Assembly (NCBI GenBank): GCA_017455205.1
Contig: JAFTBM010000023.1
Location: 1-50,214 of the forward strand
From: Bacteroidales bacterium
GTDB taxonomy: Bacteria > Bacteroidota > Bacteroidia > Bacteroidales > P3
Reading direction: 5' to 3'
DNA: 50,214 nucleotides
A model generated the notes under the pieces. That model made no database searches and was not told the DNA's origin. It saw only the letters and a list, made by a program, of their open reading frames with translations. Both the position numbers and the translations under genes were made by a program. Shown here piece by piece: positions 28,272-37,649 of the stretch (position 1 is the stretch's first letter; each line of letters begins with the position of its first letter).

Positions 28272-29801
28272 ATGATTGTAAGAAGGTTTGAACATAGGAG
28301 CATAGGGGTATTGGGTCGGCTACTGGTGCTGTGGGTGGCGATGGCCGCTGGGTGGCAAATGGTGTGGGCCCAGGCGCAGGAGATTACCAATGTGGTGCTT
28401 AAGGGAGAGGCGGCCAATGCTGCGGGCAAGGAGATTGGGCTGTATGGCTATAGCGATATGCTTTCGCAGCAGGCGGTGAGGCTCGATGAGACGAGGGTAG
28501 GGGAGGATGGACGGTTCGAGCTGCGGTGCTACGCTAATTATCCGCGCTTGGTGTATGTGGAGGTGGAGAATTATAGCCAGTCGTTCTATGTGGAGCCTGG
28601 TAGGGATTATACGATGTACCTGCCAGAGTTTGATTGGAGCATTGACGAGACGCACAACGTTTTCCTCGACCCAGTGGTGCTGCCGCTGCGGTTTCTTGAC
28701 CTTCCGAGCGATGAGCTTAACCTCCAAATCGGCGATTTTGAGGCGGTGGTGGATAGTTTTCTGTTGGCCAATCGGGTGTTTTTCGATCCCAAGTTCAAAC
28801 CACAGAAGCGCTACTTTGATACGCTGATGGCCTGCCTTGCGATGAGGGGGTATAGACTGAAACCATACGGTGCAGAGGGGGAGACCTTTGCTGATAGGTA
28901 TATGCACTACCAGCTGGCGAGCATAGCGCTGGCAACGGGTGCCAGGAGCCGCCGCCAGCTGGTGGGGAAGTATGTCGAGGGGCAGCCAGTGCGCTACTAT
29001 GATGAGCAGTATATGAGGCTCTTTTTCGACCTTTATGCGGGGCGAATAGCGCGGGGAATGAAGCGAGTGCCGATGCGGCGGCTGCAGGCATGGGTGCACG
29101 CGGGCGACATTGCCACTTATCTTGACTCGATTGGCCTTGACCCGCTGCTTCGCAACGAGCAGGTGCGCGAGTTGGCGGCGCTTCAGGCGTTGAAAGAGAG
29201 CTACTACGACCGCGACTACGATTCGCCGTCGGCTCTTCGGATGATAGAGTTGCTGGGGCAGGCGAGCAAGTTTGAAGAGCATCGGGTGCTGGCCGAGCGA
29301 CTGGCGCAGGCTCTGACCGAGCGTGAACCTGGCGGGGAGACTCCTCGGCTGGTATTGCCCGACAAGGAGAGGCACATGGTGAGCCTGGATAGTATGAAAG
29401 GCAAGTGGGTATACTTGAACTTCGTCAGAGTGGGCGACCCGAACTGCATAGCAGAACTGGAGACGATGGCTCACTTCTGCGACAGCCTCTATGAGCGCTA
29501 CCCTAACGTGCGCTTTGTCAGCATCAGCTGCGACCGCGAGTTCCAAAAGATGTACCTCTTTCTGACGGGTAGCAAGCGTGGGCGACGCTATGGGTGGACT
29601 TGGCTCCACTTCGACGGCGACTATCGGCTGCTGGAACACTTCGGCGTGGTGAGCTATCCCACGTTTGTGATGATCAATCCCGAGGGCAGATGGCACTACA
29701 CGGTAACGCCTCCGCCGGCGAGCGGCATTTTGCTGCATGGCCCTTGGGATGTCAGGGAAGAGCAGGGCAGTGGGTTCAAAGCACCCTTTATCAATCGATA
29801 G
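28272..29801 (+). CDS. Exported thioredoxin-fold protein lacking a CxxC site
   Basis: This 509-residue exported protein has an N-terminal signal segment, a beta-rich DUF4369-like region (about 40-110), a helical middle and a C-terminal thioredoxin fold (about 370-490). Where TlpA/ResA proteins have CxxC, it reads VRVGDPNC, so only one cysteine remains. The cis-proline loop VVSYPTFVMINPEG is kept. It may act in protein binding or as a non-classical redox protein. The ATG at 28272 is used; an upstream TTG at 28245 would only add nine residues. It lies 25 bp before the large TPR gene. Confidence 0.8.
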   Translation: MIVRRFEHRSIGVLGRLLVLWVAMAAGWQMVWAQAQEITNVVLKGEAANAAGKEIGLYGYSDMLSQQAVRLDETRVGEDGRFELRCYANYPRLVYVEVENYSQSFYVEPGRDYTMYLPEFDWSIDETHNVFLDPVVLPLRFLDLPSDELNLQIGDFEAVVDSFLLANRVFFDPKFKPQKRYFDTLMACLAMRGYRLKPYGAEGETFADRYMHYQLASIALATGARSRRQLVGKYVEGQPVRYYDEQYMRLFFDLYAGRIARGMKRVPMRRLQAWVHAGDIATYLDSIGLDPLLRNEQVRELAALQALKESYYDRDYDSPSALRMIELLGQASKFEEHRVLAERLAQALTEREPGGETPRLVLPDKERHMVSLDSMKGKWVYLNFVRVGDPNCIAELETMAHFCDSLYERYPNVRFVSISCDREFQKMYLFLTGSKRGRRYGWTWLHFDGDYRLLEHFGVVSYPTFVMINPEGRWHYTVTPPPASGILLHGPWDVREEQGSGFKAPFINR

Positions 29802-29826
29802 ACAATAGCAGGAAAATGATTAGGAT

Positions 29827-32800
29827 ATGAAAAAAATCGTTATAGCAGTCCTCTTGATGGCAGCAGTGGCAGGTGCATTGGCACAAAAAGCCACTCCCGC
29901 ACAGCGGCAGGCCGAAAGCTACAGCCGAGCAACCGACCTCTACCAGAAGCAAAAATATGCGGCAGCACAGCAGCTATTCGACCAGATAGCCAGCAGTGCA
30001 CAAGGGCGGGCGGATATGACCACAGCCGATGCAGCCTACTATGCGGCAGTCTGTTCGGAGAAGCTCGACAACAACGATGCCGCCTATCGGCTGGAAGAAT
30101 TCCTCCGGCTCTATCCGCAGAGTGCGCGGTGCGTGATGGCACGGTTCTACCTCGGCAACTTCCACTACTCAAGGGGGGATTACTCGAAAGCTCTGTCGTA
30201 CTATCGTGAGGTAGACCCCAAGGAGGTGGAGTATAACCACAGGGGGGAGTACAACTTCAAGACGGGCTACTGCTACTTCCAAAAAGGCGACAGCAAGAAA
30301 GCCGCAGGCTACTTCTCGCAGCAGGTAGGAGGGCAGTCCAAGTATGCGGCCTCGAGCCTCTACTACTACGCCCACATCCAATACGAGAACGGGCAGTACG
30401 ACCTCGCACTCAAAAACTTCCGCGAGTTGGAGAAAGACAAGCGTTTTGCCAAGATTGCCCCGAGCTACATCGCGCGCATCTACTACTACCTTGGTCGAGA
30501 GAACGAGCTGCTGCAGATAGCCCCGAAGCTGCTGAAGGACGAGAACGCCTTCAAGCGTGGCGAGGTGAGCATGATGGTGGGGGAGGTGTATTTCAATCGG
30601 GGTGAGTATGCCAATGCACTGGAAAGCTATCGACTGGCACGAAAGGAGACCAGTCGGGAACAGACCGCAGGATGCACGCCGCAGGATAATGACTATCAGA
30701 TAGGCTACAGCTACTACATGGTGGGGAAATACGATTCGGCAGCGGTCTACCTTGACCGAAAGACCGCCTGCACCGATAGTGTGGCACAAAATGCGCTCTA
30801 CACGCTGGGCGATTGCTACGTGCGGCTTGGTCGCAAGGCCGAGGCTGCCAGTGCATTCCAGCAGGCGGGGAAGATGGACTTCAACAAGAGGATGAAAGAG
30901 GATGCGCTGTTCAACTATGCCAAGCTGGCTTGTGAGCTTAACCGCAACGCCATGGGCGAGAGCATACGCTCGTTTGAGAGCTACCTGAAGAAATATCCGA
31001 AGAGCAGCCATCGTGCCGAGGCCGAGGAAATATTGACCGACCTCTACTGCTCAACCAACAACTACAAGGATGCCATCCGCCTGTTGGAGCAGGTCCCTCA
31101 GCGCAATGCCGCCTTGGAACAGGCCTATCAGCGAGCTTTGATGAATCGGGGCATAGAGCTTTGCAACAATGGCAACCACAAAGAGGGGACTGCCAAGTTG
31201 GAGAAAGCCATCAAGGTGAATGCCATGCCCAAGATCACTGCCGAGAGCAATTACCTGCTCGGCGAGGAGCGTTATCGTGAAGGACAACTGAAAGTGGCCG
31301 AAACCTGCCTCAACAAATTCCTGCTCTCCTCGTATGCGGGCAGTTCGGCTTATGCCGATGTGGCTCGGCATACTTACGCCTACATCCTTATGCGTCAGAA
31401 GCGCTACGACGAGGCACTGGAAACGCTGACCGACCTTGACCGACGCCTTGTTGGCAGCAAAGAAGATAGCAAGAAAACCATGGCCGCCGATGTGCACTGC
31501 CGCATGGGCGACTGCCTGTATGTGCAAAGCAAGTTTGCCGAGGCCATAGGGCAGTATGACAAAGTAATCAATGCCAAAGCCAAGGATGCCGACTATGCCA
31601 CCTATCAGAAAGCCCTCTGCTATGGAGCACAGGGAAAGAACAGCGAGAAGTTGGCCAACCTCAACTACATCTTCGAGCGTTATGCAGCCTCGCCGCTGAA
31701 GTCGAAGGCCATGCTGGAGATAGCCGATACCTACCGTGCATGCGACAATAATGAGATGGCGCTGACCTACTATGGCAACTTCATCAAGCAGTATCCGCAG
31801 AGTGTCTACGTGAAGACAGCACTGCTCAACCAGGGGCTTATCTACTACAATAGCGAGCGAGCCGACGAGGCACTGAAGACCTTCGACCGACTGCTGACGC
31901 AGTACCCTGGAACTGCCGAGGCACGCGATGCTTTGAGCATTGTGAAAGATATCTATATCGGCCAAAATCGTGTGGACGACTACTTTGCCTATGTGAAAAA
32001 GGCTACCAAATCGACCGTCTCCACCACCGAACAGGACAGCACAACCTACCTTGTGGCAGAGGGGCACTACCATGGGGGAGATTTCGAGACAGCCTCGGCT
32101 GGCCTGGAAAACTACCTCAGCAAGTTTCCCAATGGCCTGTTTGCGGTGAAGGCACACTATCTGTTGGCCGACAGTTATTTCCGCTTGGGCAAGAATAGTT
32201 TGGCATTGCCACACTACGAGGCTGTGGCCTCGGGAGGGACAAACCAGTGCAGCGAGCAGTCGCTCTACAATGCTGCCAACATCAGCTACGCTTTGGGCGA
32301 CTACGCCAGGTCGGCTGAACTTTACAAGCGGCTCACCGAGAACGCCGAGAGCGACCAGTCGCTGCTGCAAGGGGAGGTGGGAAGCCTGCGCTGTGCGGCA
32401 GCTTTGCGGCAGCACGAGGCAGTGATGGCAGCGGGGCAAATACTGGTGAGTGAGCCAAAGGCGACAGCCGAGTTGCGCGAGGAGGCATATTTGACCATGG
32501 CACGCAGCTGCTTCGACCAAGGTGAGCGCAACGAAGCCTTTGGCTACTATGGCCATATCGTGGCCTCGGCCAACGGCGAGTATAACGGCGAGGCACGCTG
32601 CCGTCAGGCAGAGCTGCTGATGCTCGACGGCAACCTGACGGAGGCCGAAAAGCAGGTGGAGGCCATCGTGGCCGATGCTACAAGCGACTATTGGCTGGCC
32701 TACGCCTTTATCCTTTGGGCGGACATCTACTATGCCAAGGGCAATACCCTGCAGGCCAAGCAGACGCTGATGAGCATAGTGGAAAACTATGACGGAGCAG

Positions 32801-32898
32801 ACCTGGTAGGTGTGGCACAAAAGAAATACGACGCCATAGTGGCCGCCGAGCATCCGCAGCATGTGGAAGAAGAGCAAGAGATTGTCATAGAACTATAG
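29827..32898 (+). CDS. Large exported TPR-repeat protein
   Basis: This 1023-residue protein has a signal peptide (about 1-19, ending ALAQ) and is then almost wholly tetratricopeptide repeats. Repeats of about 34 residues with Ala/Tyr/Leu spacing recur throughout, for example SYYRE, ALKNFRELEKDKRF and AIGQYDKVINA. Such repeats are protein-binding scaffolds of the periplasm. It lies 13 bp before an outer-membrane barrel gene, so the two probably work together in envelope assembly or transport. The C-terminus is acidic. Confidence 0.9.
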   Translation: MKKIVIAVLLMAAVAGALAQKATPAQRQAESYSRATDLYQKQKYAAAQQLFDQIASSAQGRADMTTADAAYYAAVCSEKLDNNDAAYRLEEFLRLYPQSARCVMARFYLGNFHYSRGDYSKALSYYREVDPKEVEYNHRGEYNFKTGYCYFQKGDSKKAAGYFSQQVGGQSKYAASSLYYYAHIQYENGQYDLALKNFRELEKDKRFAKIAPSYIARIYYYLGRENELLQIAPKLLKDENAFKRGEVSMMVGEVYFNRGEYANALESYRLARKETSREQTAGCTPQDNDYQIGYSYYMVGKYDSAAVYLDRKTACTDSVAQNALYTLGDCYVRLGRKAEAASAFQQAGKMDFNKRMKEDALFNYAKLACELNRNAMGESIRSFESYLKKYPKSSHRAEAEEILTDLYCSTNNYKDAIRLLEQVPQRNAALEQAYQRALMNRGIELCNNGNHKEGTAKLEKAIKVNAMPKITAESNYLLGEERYREGQLKVAETCLNKFLLSSYAGSSAYADVARHTYAYILMRQKRYDEALETLTDLDRRLVGSKEDSKKTMAADVHCRMGDCLYVQSKFAEAIGQYDKVINAKAKDADYATYQKALCYGAQGKNSEKLANLNYIFERYAASPLKSKAMLEIADTYRACDNNEMALTYYGNFIKQYPQSVYVKTALLNQGLIYYNSERADEALKTFDRLLTQYPGTAEARDALSIVKDIYIGQNRVDDYFAYVKKATKSTVSTTEQDSTTYLVAEGHYHGGDFETASAGLENYLSKFPNGLFAVKAHYLLADSYFRLGKNSLALPHYEAVASGGTNQCSEQSLYNAANISYALGDYARSAELYKRLTENAESDQSLLQGEVGSLRCAAALRQHEAVMAAGQILVSEPKATAELREEAYLTMARSCFDQGERNEAFGYYGHIVASANGEYNGEARCRQAELLMLDGNLTEAEKQVEAIVADATSDYWLAYAFILWADIYYAKGNTLQAKQTLMSIVENYDGADLVGVAQKKYDAIVAAEHPQHVEEEQEIVIEL

Positions 32899-32911
32899 TG
32901 AACGCAGCACA

Positions 32912-34666
32912 ATGAAAAAGCAGAGCATCATAGGCCGTGTGGCGGCATTGACCCTAATGGTTTGGGCAGGCACCATGCCGATGGCCGCAGGACAAAACGA
33001 TGGTGGGTACAACGAGAGTGTGGTGGTCAAAGGGGCGTATCGCCCAGTGCTGGAATTGAGAGAGAAGGTGAACTTCCCTGCCACCATCTCCGATACCTTC
33101 CCGCAGGCAATTCGCAACTTCCAGTATGGCATCACGCCAGTGAGGTTGAAAGCCTTGTATGAGCCTACAAGAATCAAGGCTGCACGCCTTGTGGGCGAAC
33201 CTGCTACAAGGCTCTACAATAACTATCTCCGCATTGGCTTTGGCAACCATTGGACACCGATGGGAGACCTCTACTGGAGTTCGACGCGCGACAAGCGGAA
33301 GACCTACGGATTGAGGGTGAACCACCTCTCCTCGTGGGGAAAGATAGACGGCTACGGCAAGAACCACTATGGCAACACGATGGCTATGGTGTTTGGAAAG
33401 TATATCGTGGGGGAAACCTTGCAACTCTCCACTGACCTTGGCTATGAACATGACCACAACCTCTACTATGGCTTCAACGACGATATGCTGGGCAAAGTCT
33501 TCCCTACCTACACGCGAGATAGTATCGGCGTGGCGGACTATCGCGCCTCCTACAATGTGGCTACGTGGAATATCGGGCTCAAAAACATGCAGCTTGACCC
33601 CAACAAGTTGGGCTATGCGGCCAACGTCAGCGTGCGCGACATGTGGGCATTGTGGGGGCAAAATGAGTTCACCCTCACGCTATCGGGCGATGTCCATTAT
33701 GGCTTTTCGGTGGTTGAGCACTACAAAGGGGTTGCCTACCTGCATGCCGAGTGGGAGGGATATGCCAACCAGTTGCAACAGGGAGAAAAGTGGCCATTGG
33801 GGCATCGGCTCCCTGTGGCCGACACAGCGAAAGGCTACCGCAACATAGTGAGGGTAAATCCTTATGCCGACCTAATGCTGGGGGGATTTCAAGTGCATGG
33901 CGGCCTGCTGGCTGCGGTGGACGCATATAGTGTGGATTCTGCCAATACACTGCGGATATTCCCCGATGTGGTGGTCAGCAAAGAGATGCTCAAAGGAGCG
34001 TTGTCGGTCAGTGTGGCAGCCACGGGCGGCCTTGAAGCCAACTCTTGGAACAGCATCAGAATAGTCAACCCCTATCTAACGCCAGGAGCAGAACAGCGAG
34101 CCTCCTACCATTATGACTTCACTGGCAATGCCCGTTGGAACATCAGCCGCAAACTTGAGGCTCGCGCCTCGGTGGGGTACAGCCTCCTGCGCGATGACCT
34201 TTCATTTCAGCTTGATACCACCTATCGTTTAGGCAATGTCTATCGACCCTACTACATGGATTGCAACCGCTTCAGCATAGGAGCAATGGTGGCCTTCGTC
34301 AATGATGAGATGCTGACGCTCCAGGGTGGGGGACACCTCTACAGCTACACGATGGCTGGTGAGGACTCATTGCTTAGCTATCGCCCTCGGTGGGACTTGA
34401 CGCTCGGAGCGGATGTGAACTATCATGACAAGTGGCTGCTGCACCTCACGGGGCAGCTCATCGGCAGCATGGAAGGCGAGGCAGGGAAGACCTTACCCGC
34501 ACGCTATGGCATCGCAGCCGAGGTGGAATATCGCCACAATAAGGCCCTCAGCTTCTTCCTAAAAGCCGACAATTTGGCCTTCCAACGCTACTATTACTGG
34601 AGCCATTATCCTTCGCACCGAGGTCTGTTCTTGATAGGGGCTACCTACACAATTCCGCATAAATGA
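32912..34666 (+). CDS. Outer-membrane beta-barrel protein
   Basis: This 584-residue product starts with a signal peptide (about 1-28) and continues with a pattern of alternating hydrophobic and polar residues rich in Tyr, Trp and Gly. It ends in aromatic-rich strands (FLIGATYTI), as expected for an outer-membrane barrel. A short N-terminal segment (VVVKGAYRPVLELREKVNFPATI) resembles the start of TonB-dependent-receptor-like proteins, but there is no clear plug domain. Its role is unknown. It follows the TPR gene by 13 bp and overlaps folC by 4 bp. Confidence 0.8.
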   Translation: MKKQSIIGRVAALTLMVWAGTMPMAAGQNDGGYNESVVVKGAYRPVLELREKVNFPATISDTFPQAIRNFQYGITPVRLKALYEPTRIKAARLVGEPATRLYNNYLRIGFGNHWTPMGDLYWSSTRDKRKTYGLRVNHLSSWGKIDGYGKNHYGNTMAMVFGKYIVGETLQLSTDLGYEHDHNLYYGFNDDMLGKVFPTYTRDSIGVADYRASYNVATWNIGLKNMQLDPNKLGYAANVSVRDMWALWGQNEFTLTLSGDVHYGFSVVEHYKGVAYLHAEWEGYANQLQQGEKWPLGHRLPVADTAKGYRNIVRVNPYADLMLGGFQVHGGLLAAVDAYSVDSANTLRIFPDVVVSKEMLKGALSVSVAATGGLEANSWNSIRIVNPYLTPGAEQRASYHYDFTGNARWNISRKLEARASVGYSLLRDDLSFQLDTTYRLGNVYRPYYMDCNRFSIGAMVAFVNDEMLTLQGGGHLYSYTMAGEDSLLSYRPRWDLTLGADVNYHDKWLLHLTGQLIGSMEGEAGKTLPARYGIAAEVEYRHNKALSFFLKADNLAFQRYYYWSHYPSHRGLFLIGATYTIPHK

Positions 34667-35958
34667 CCTACGACGAAACCCTTGATTATATGTATGCGCA
34701 GCTTCCGATGTATCATCGGATAGGTGCGGCAGCCTACAAGGCCGACCTTGCGCCCACCGAGGCGTTGATGGCTCACCTTGGACACCCAGAGCGGGCGTTT
34801 CGCAGTATCCATGTGGCAGGGACCAATGGCAAAGGCTCTGTGAGCCACTTTCTGGCCTCTATTTTGCAAGAGGCAGGGCTGAAAGTGGGGCTTTACACCT
34901 CGCCCCACTTGGTGGATTTCCGCGAAAGAATGCGGATTGGCGGCGAGATGATAAGCCGTGCGGCGGTGGTGGACTTCGTGGAGCGGAACAGAGAGGCGAT
35001 GGAAGGGCTGAAGCTTTCGTTCTTCGAGATGACGGTAGGGCTTGCATTCGATTGGTTTGCCCGCGAGAAGGTGGATATTGCCGTGGTGGAAGTCGGTATG
35101 GGTGGACGCCTGGATTCCACCAATGTCATCACGCCCGAGTTGTCCATCATTACCAATATTGGCCTCGACCACACCCAGTTCCTCGGCGACACGCTGGAGA
35201 AAATAGCCGCCGAGAAAGCAGGCATAATCAAAAAGGGAGTGCCTGTGGTGGTGGGAGAAAGCCAAGAGGCGACCAAGCCAGTGTTTTGCAAGGTGGCAGA
35301 GGAAAAAGGTGCGCCATTGGTATTTGCCGATGAGCATTATTTGGTGGATAATATCAATAAGTATACCGAAGAACTGACGGGCGAATATCAGAAGAAGAAC
35401 ATCGCAACGGTGCTGATGGCGGTGGAGGTGTTGCGGGGGAAGGAGCAGTGGCGGACGGTGCTGACCGAAAATGCAGTGGCCATGGGATTGGCCAAAGTGG
35501 TAAGCAACACGCACCTGCGTGGGCGCTGGGAGAGGCTTGCGTCCGATCCGCTGACGATATGCGAGACCGCCCATAATGCCGACGGCATCCGCGCCATGGT
35601 GGATAAGGTGAAGCAGCTGGGGAAACGAAGGGTGCACCTGGTCTATGGCTGTGTGAATGACAAGGATTCCAAATCCATATTGCAGATATTGCAGCAGGAA
35701 ATTGTGCGTCAAGGAGTAGACATTACATGGTATTTCAGCCAGCCCACTGTCCCGCGCCGCAAGCCAGTGGCAGAGTTAGTGGCCGTGGCTTCGGAGGTGG
35801 GCATTATGGGGCAGCAGTTTGAGAAAGTGGAAGATGCTGTGAAAGCCGCCTGCAGAGCGGCTTGTGCGGCTGGCGACGGCGACATGGTGCTTATCACAGG
35901 CAGTATCTTCTTGGTGGCCGATGTATTGGCTGCCGCGACAAAAATATTTTCACACTGA
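34663..35958 (+). CDS. folC: Folylpolyglutamate synthase / dihydrofolate synthase
   Basis: This 431-residue cytoplasmic Mur-ligase-related enzyme adds glutamate to folates. Seen are the ATP loop HVAGTNGKGSVSHF (about 46-59), the TSPHLVDFRERM substrate loop, VVEVGMGGRLDSTN (about 142-155), ITNIGLDHTQFLG and the C-terminal domain with HNADGIR. Whether it also acts as dihydrofolate synthase cannot be told. It starts within the last 4 bp of the barrel gene. Confidence 0.93.
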   Translation: MTYDETLDYMYAQLPMYHRIGAAAYKADLAPTEALMAHLGHPERAFRSIHVAGTNGKGSVSHFLASILQEAGLKVGLYTSPHLVDFRERMRIGGEMISRAAVVDFVERNREAMEGLKLSFFEMTVGLAFDWFAREKVDIAVVEVGMGGRLDSTNVITPELSIITNIGLDHTQFLGDTLEKIAAEKAGIIKKGVPVVVGESQEATKPVFCKVAEEKGAPLVFADEHYLVDNINKYTEELTGEYQKKNIATVLMAVEVLRGKEQWRTVLTENAVAMGLAKVVSNTHLRGRWERLASDPLTICETAHNADGIRAMVDKVKQLGKRRVHLVYGCVNDKDSKSILQILQQEIVRQGVDITWYFSQPTVPRRKPVAELVAVASEVGIMGQQFEKVEDAVKAACRAACAAGDGDMVLITGSIFLVADVLAAATKIFSH

Positions 35959-36039
35959 AAGGTCAGATTGCGGGATTTCGCGATTGTGTCCTAAACGGGG
36001 ATTTTGCATTGGGAAAGAATTCCCTCTTGTGGTGGGAGA

Positions 36040-36158
36040 ATTTTCAATTCTCAATTCTCAATTCTCAACTCTCGCATTCCCCAATTTTCACTTCTCAATT
36101 TTCAATTCTCAACTCTCGCATTCCCCAATTCTCACTTCTCAATTTTCAATTCTCAATT
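36040..36158. repeat. 44-bp tandem repeat array
   Basis: Two full units of 44 bp (36062-36105 and 36106-36149) differ at one position and are flanked by partial copies. The unit is pyrimidine-rich and contains TTCTCAACTCTCGCATTCCC. It lies directly before the 11-bp repeat palindrome in the 587-bp gene-free stretch between folC and dnaX (35959-36545). The rest of that stretch (36271-36513) shows no gene. Confidence 0.88.
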
Positions 36159-36168
36159 AGGACTTGGT

Positions 36169-36270
36169 CCGTGTCAACTCCGTGTCAACTCCGTGTCAAG
36201 TCCGTGTCACGTCCGAGTGGAGTCGGACTTAACACGGACCTGACACGAACCAAGCACGGACTAAACACGG
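36169..36270. repeat. 11-bp repeat array forming a 102-bp palindrome (copy 2)
   Basis: Four forward 11-mers (CCGTGTCAACT twice, CCGTGTCAAGT, CCGTGTCACGT; 36169-36212) are followed by a small palindrome CCGAGTGGAGTCGG (36213-36226). Then come four inverted 11-mers (ACTTAACACGG, ACCTGACACGA, ACCAAGCACGG, ACTAAACACGG; 36227-36270). The preceding GGACTTGGT is shared with the copy at 20894-20973. Confidence 0.9.
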
Positions 36271-36513
36271 CGGAAGTCCCTACCAGCTTCACCTCCGATT
36301 TCCATCCTCATGCATCCGTCCCGCCATAGCATATTTGCCCAAATTGACCTCCAGCATGAGTTTTGGAATCCCTTGTTCTGCGGTCGAAGCCTCTATGTGG
36401 TGGGGGGAATTTGGCTTATTAACTTTGGCTGACCACCTCAAACGCTTTGCACTTACACCTCGTGGCAACAATTGTCCGCAAAAATATTTAGGGCACTATT
36501 GCGGAATTTTGTG

Positions 36514-36521
36514 TAAATTTG
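36514..36521 (+). promoter_or_regulatory. Possible -7 box of dnaX
   Basis: TAAATTTG matches the -7 consensus and lies 25 bp before the dnaX start codon. A -33 TTG at the right distance is not clear. Confidence 0.5.
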
Positions 36522-36545
36522 CACTCTCAAAATGAAAGGTAGACG

Positions 36546-37649
36546 ATGGAAAACTTTGTAGTATCGGCTCGTAAATATCGTCCCTCCGACTTTGCTACGG
36601 TGGTGGGGCAGGGGCATATCACCCGAACACTGAAAAATGCCATAGCCACAGGGCAGTTGCCGCAGGCGTTTCTATTCTGTGGCCCCCGTGGTGTGGGCAA
36701 GACCACCTGTGCACGCATCCTTGCTAAGACCATCAATTGTGAGCACCGAACTGCCGACAACGAGGCGTGCAACGAGTGCGAGAACTGCCGAAGCTTCAAC
36801 GAAGGCTCGTCGATGAACATCTTCGAGCTTGATGCAGCCAGCAACAACTCGGTAGATGACATTCGGGAACTGACCAAGCAGGTCTACATTCCCCCACAGA
36901 CAGGCCGTTTCAAGGTCTACATCATCGATGAGGTGCACATGCTCAGCACGAGTGCATTCAACGCTTTCTTGAAGACGCTTGAAGAGCCGCCTGCCTATGC
37001 CAAGTTTATTCTTGCCACCACAGAGAAGAACAAAATCATGCCGACCATATTGAGCCGATGCCAAGTGTTCGACTTCAAGCGGATAGAAAATCGCGACATA
37101 GTGGCTTGGCTGCAGCACGTGGCGGAAAAGGAGGGTGTGAAATACGAGCAAAGTGCGTTGGAACTGATAGCCGTCAAGGCACAAGGAGGGATGCGTGATG
37201 CCCTTTCGATATTCGACCAGTTGGTCAATTTCACGCAGGGCAACTTGACGCGTGCGGGGGTGATGGAAAACCTGAATGTGCTGGATGAGGAATACTACTT
37301 CAAGATGATTGACTTCGCAAAGTCGGCCAACGTGGGGCAGGCTTTGTTGCTCTACCAGGATGTGGTGGCTCGGGGGTTCGGGGGGCAACATTTCCTCACT
37401 GGCCTTTGCGAGCATTTGCGCAACTTGCTTGTGAGTCTTGACCCTCAAACACTATCGCTGATTGATGGGAGCGACGACCTAAAGCAACGCTACGGCAGGC
37501 AAGCACAGCAATGTAGTTTGCCCTTATTGCTCGGATGGCTCAATATTGTGGGCGATTACGAGTATCGGTTTAAGGATGCCAACAACAAGAACCTTTTCGT
37601 GGAGATATGCCTGATGAAATTGGCCTCCACCACGCTGCCACAGACATAG
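36546..37649 (+). CDS. dnaX: DNA polymerase III clamp-loader subunit, gamma-like product of dnaX
   Basis: This 367-residue AAA+ clamp-loader subunit carries the whole ATPase and oligomerisation core. It has the Walker A loop GPRGVGKTTCARIL (about 46-59), a four-cysteine zinc module (CEHRTADNEACNECENC, about 64-83), DEVHMLS (about 126-132), the sensor LATTEKNKIMPTILSRC and domain III to about 365. It ends at TAG 37647-37649. The same reading frame continues for another 600 bases with the tau-specific tail, so the gene looks like a full dnaX with an amber codon at the domain III/IV border. The first product would equal the gamma form of other bacteria. Confidence 0.92.
   Translation: MENFVVSARKYRPSDFATVVGQGHITRTLKNAIATGQLPQAFLFCGPRGVGKTTCARILAKTINCEHRTADNEACNECENCRSFNEGSSMNIFELDAASNNSVDDIRELTKQVYIPPQTGRFKVYIIDEVHMLSTSAFNAFLKTLEEPPAYAKFILATTEKNKIMPTILSRCQVFDFKRIENRDIVAWLQHVAEKEGVKYEQSALELIAVKAQGGMRDALSIFDQLVNFTQGNLTRAGVMENLNVLDEEYYFKMIDFAKSANVGQALLLYQDVVARGFGGQHFLTGLCEHLRNLLVSLDPQTLSLIDGSDDLKQRYGRQAQQCSLPLLLGWLNIVGDYEYRFKDANNKNLFVEICLMKLASTTLPQT

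Noticed and set aside
31051-32877. 608-codon minus-strand frame opposite the TPR gene
   Set aside because: The plus strand encodes clear TPR repeats with a signal peptide; the antisense frame is open because of biased codon use.
37647-37649. TAG in dnaX as a sign that TAG is reassigned to an amino acid
   Set aside because: Several intact genes in the window end at TAG with normal C-termini (for example at 27808, 29801 and 32898), so TAG is a normal stop here.
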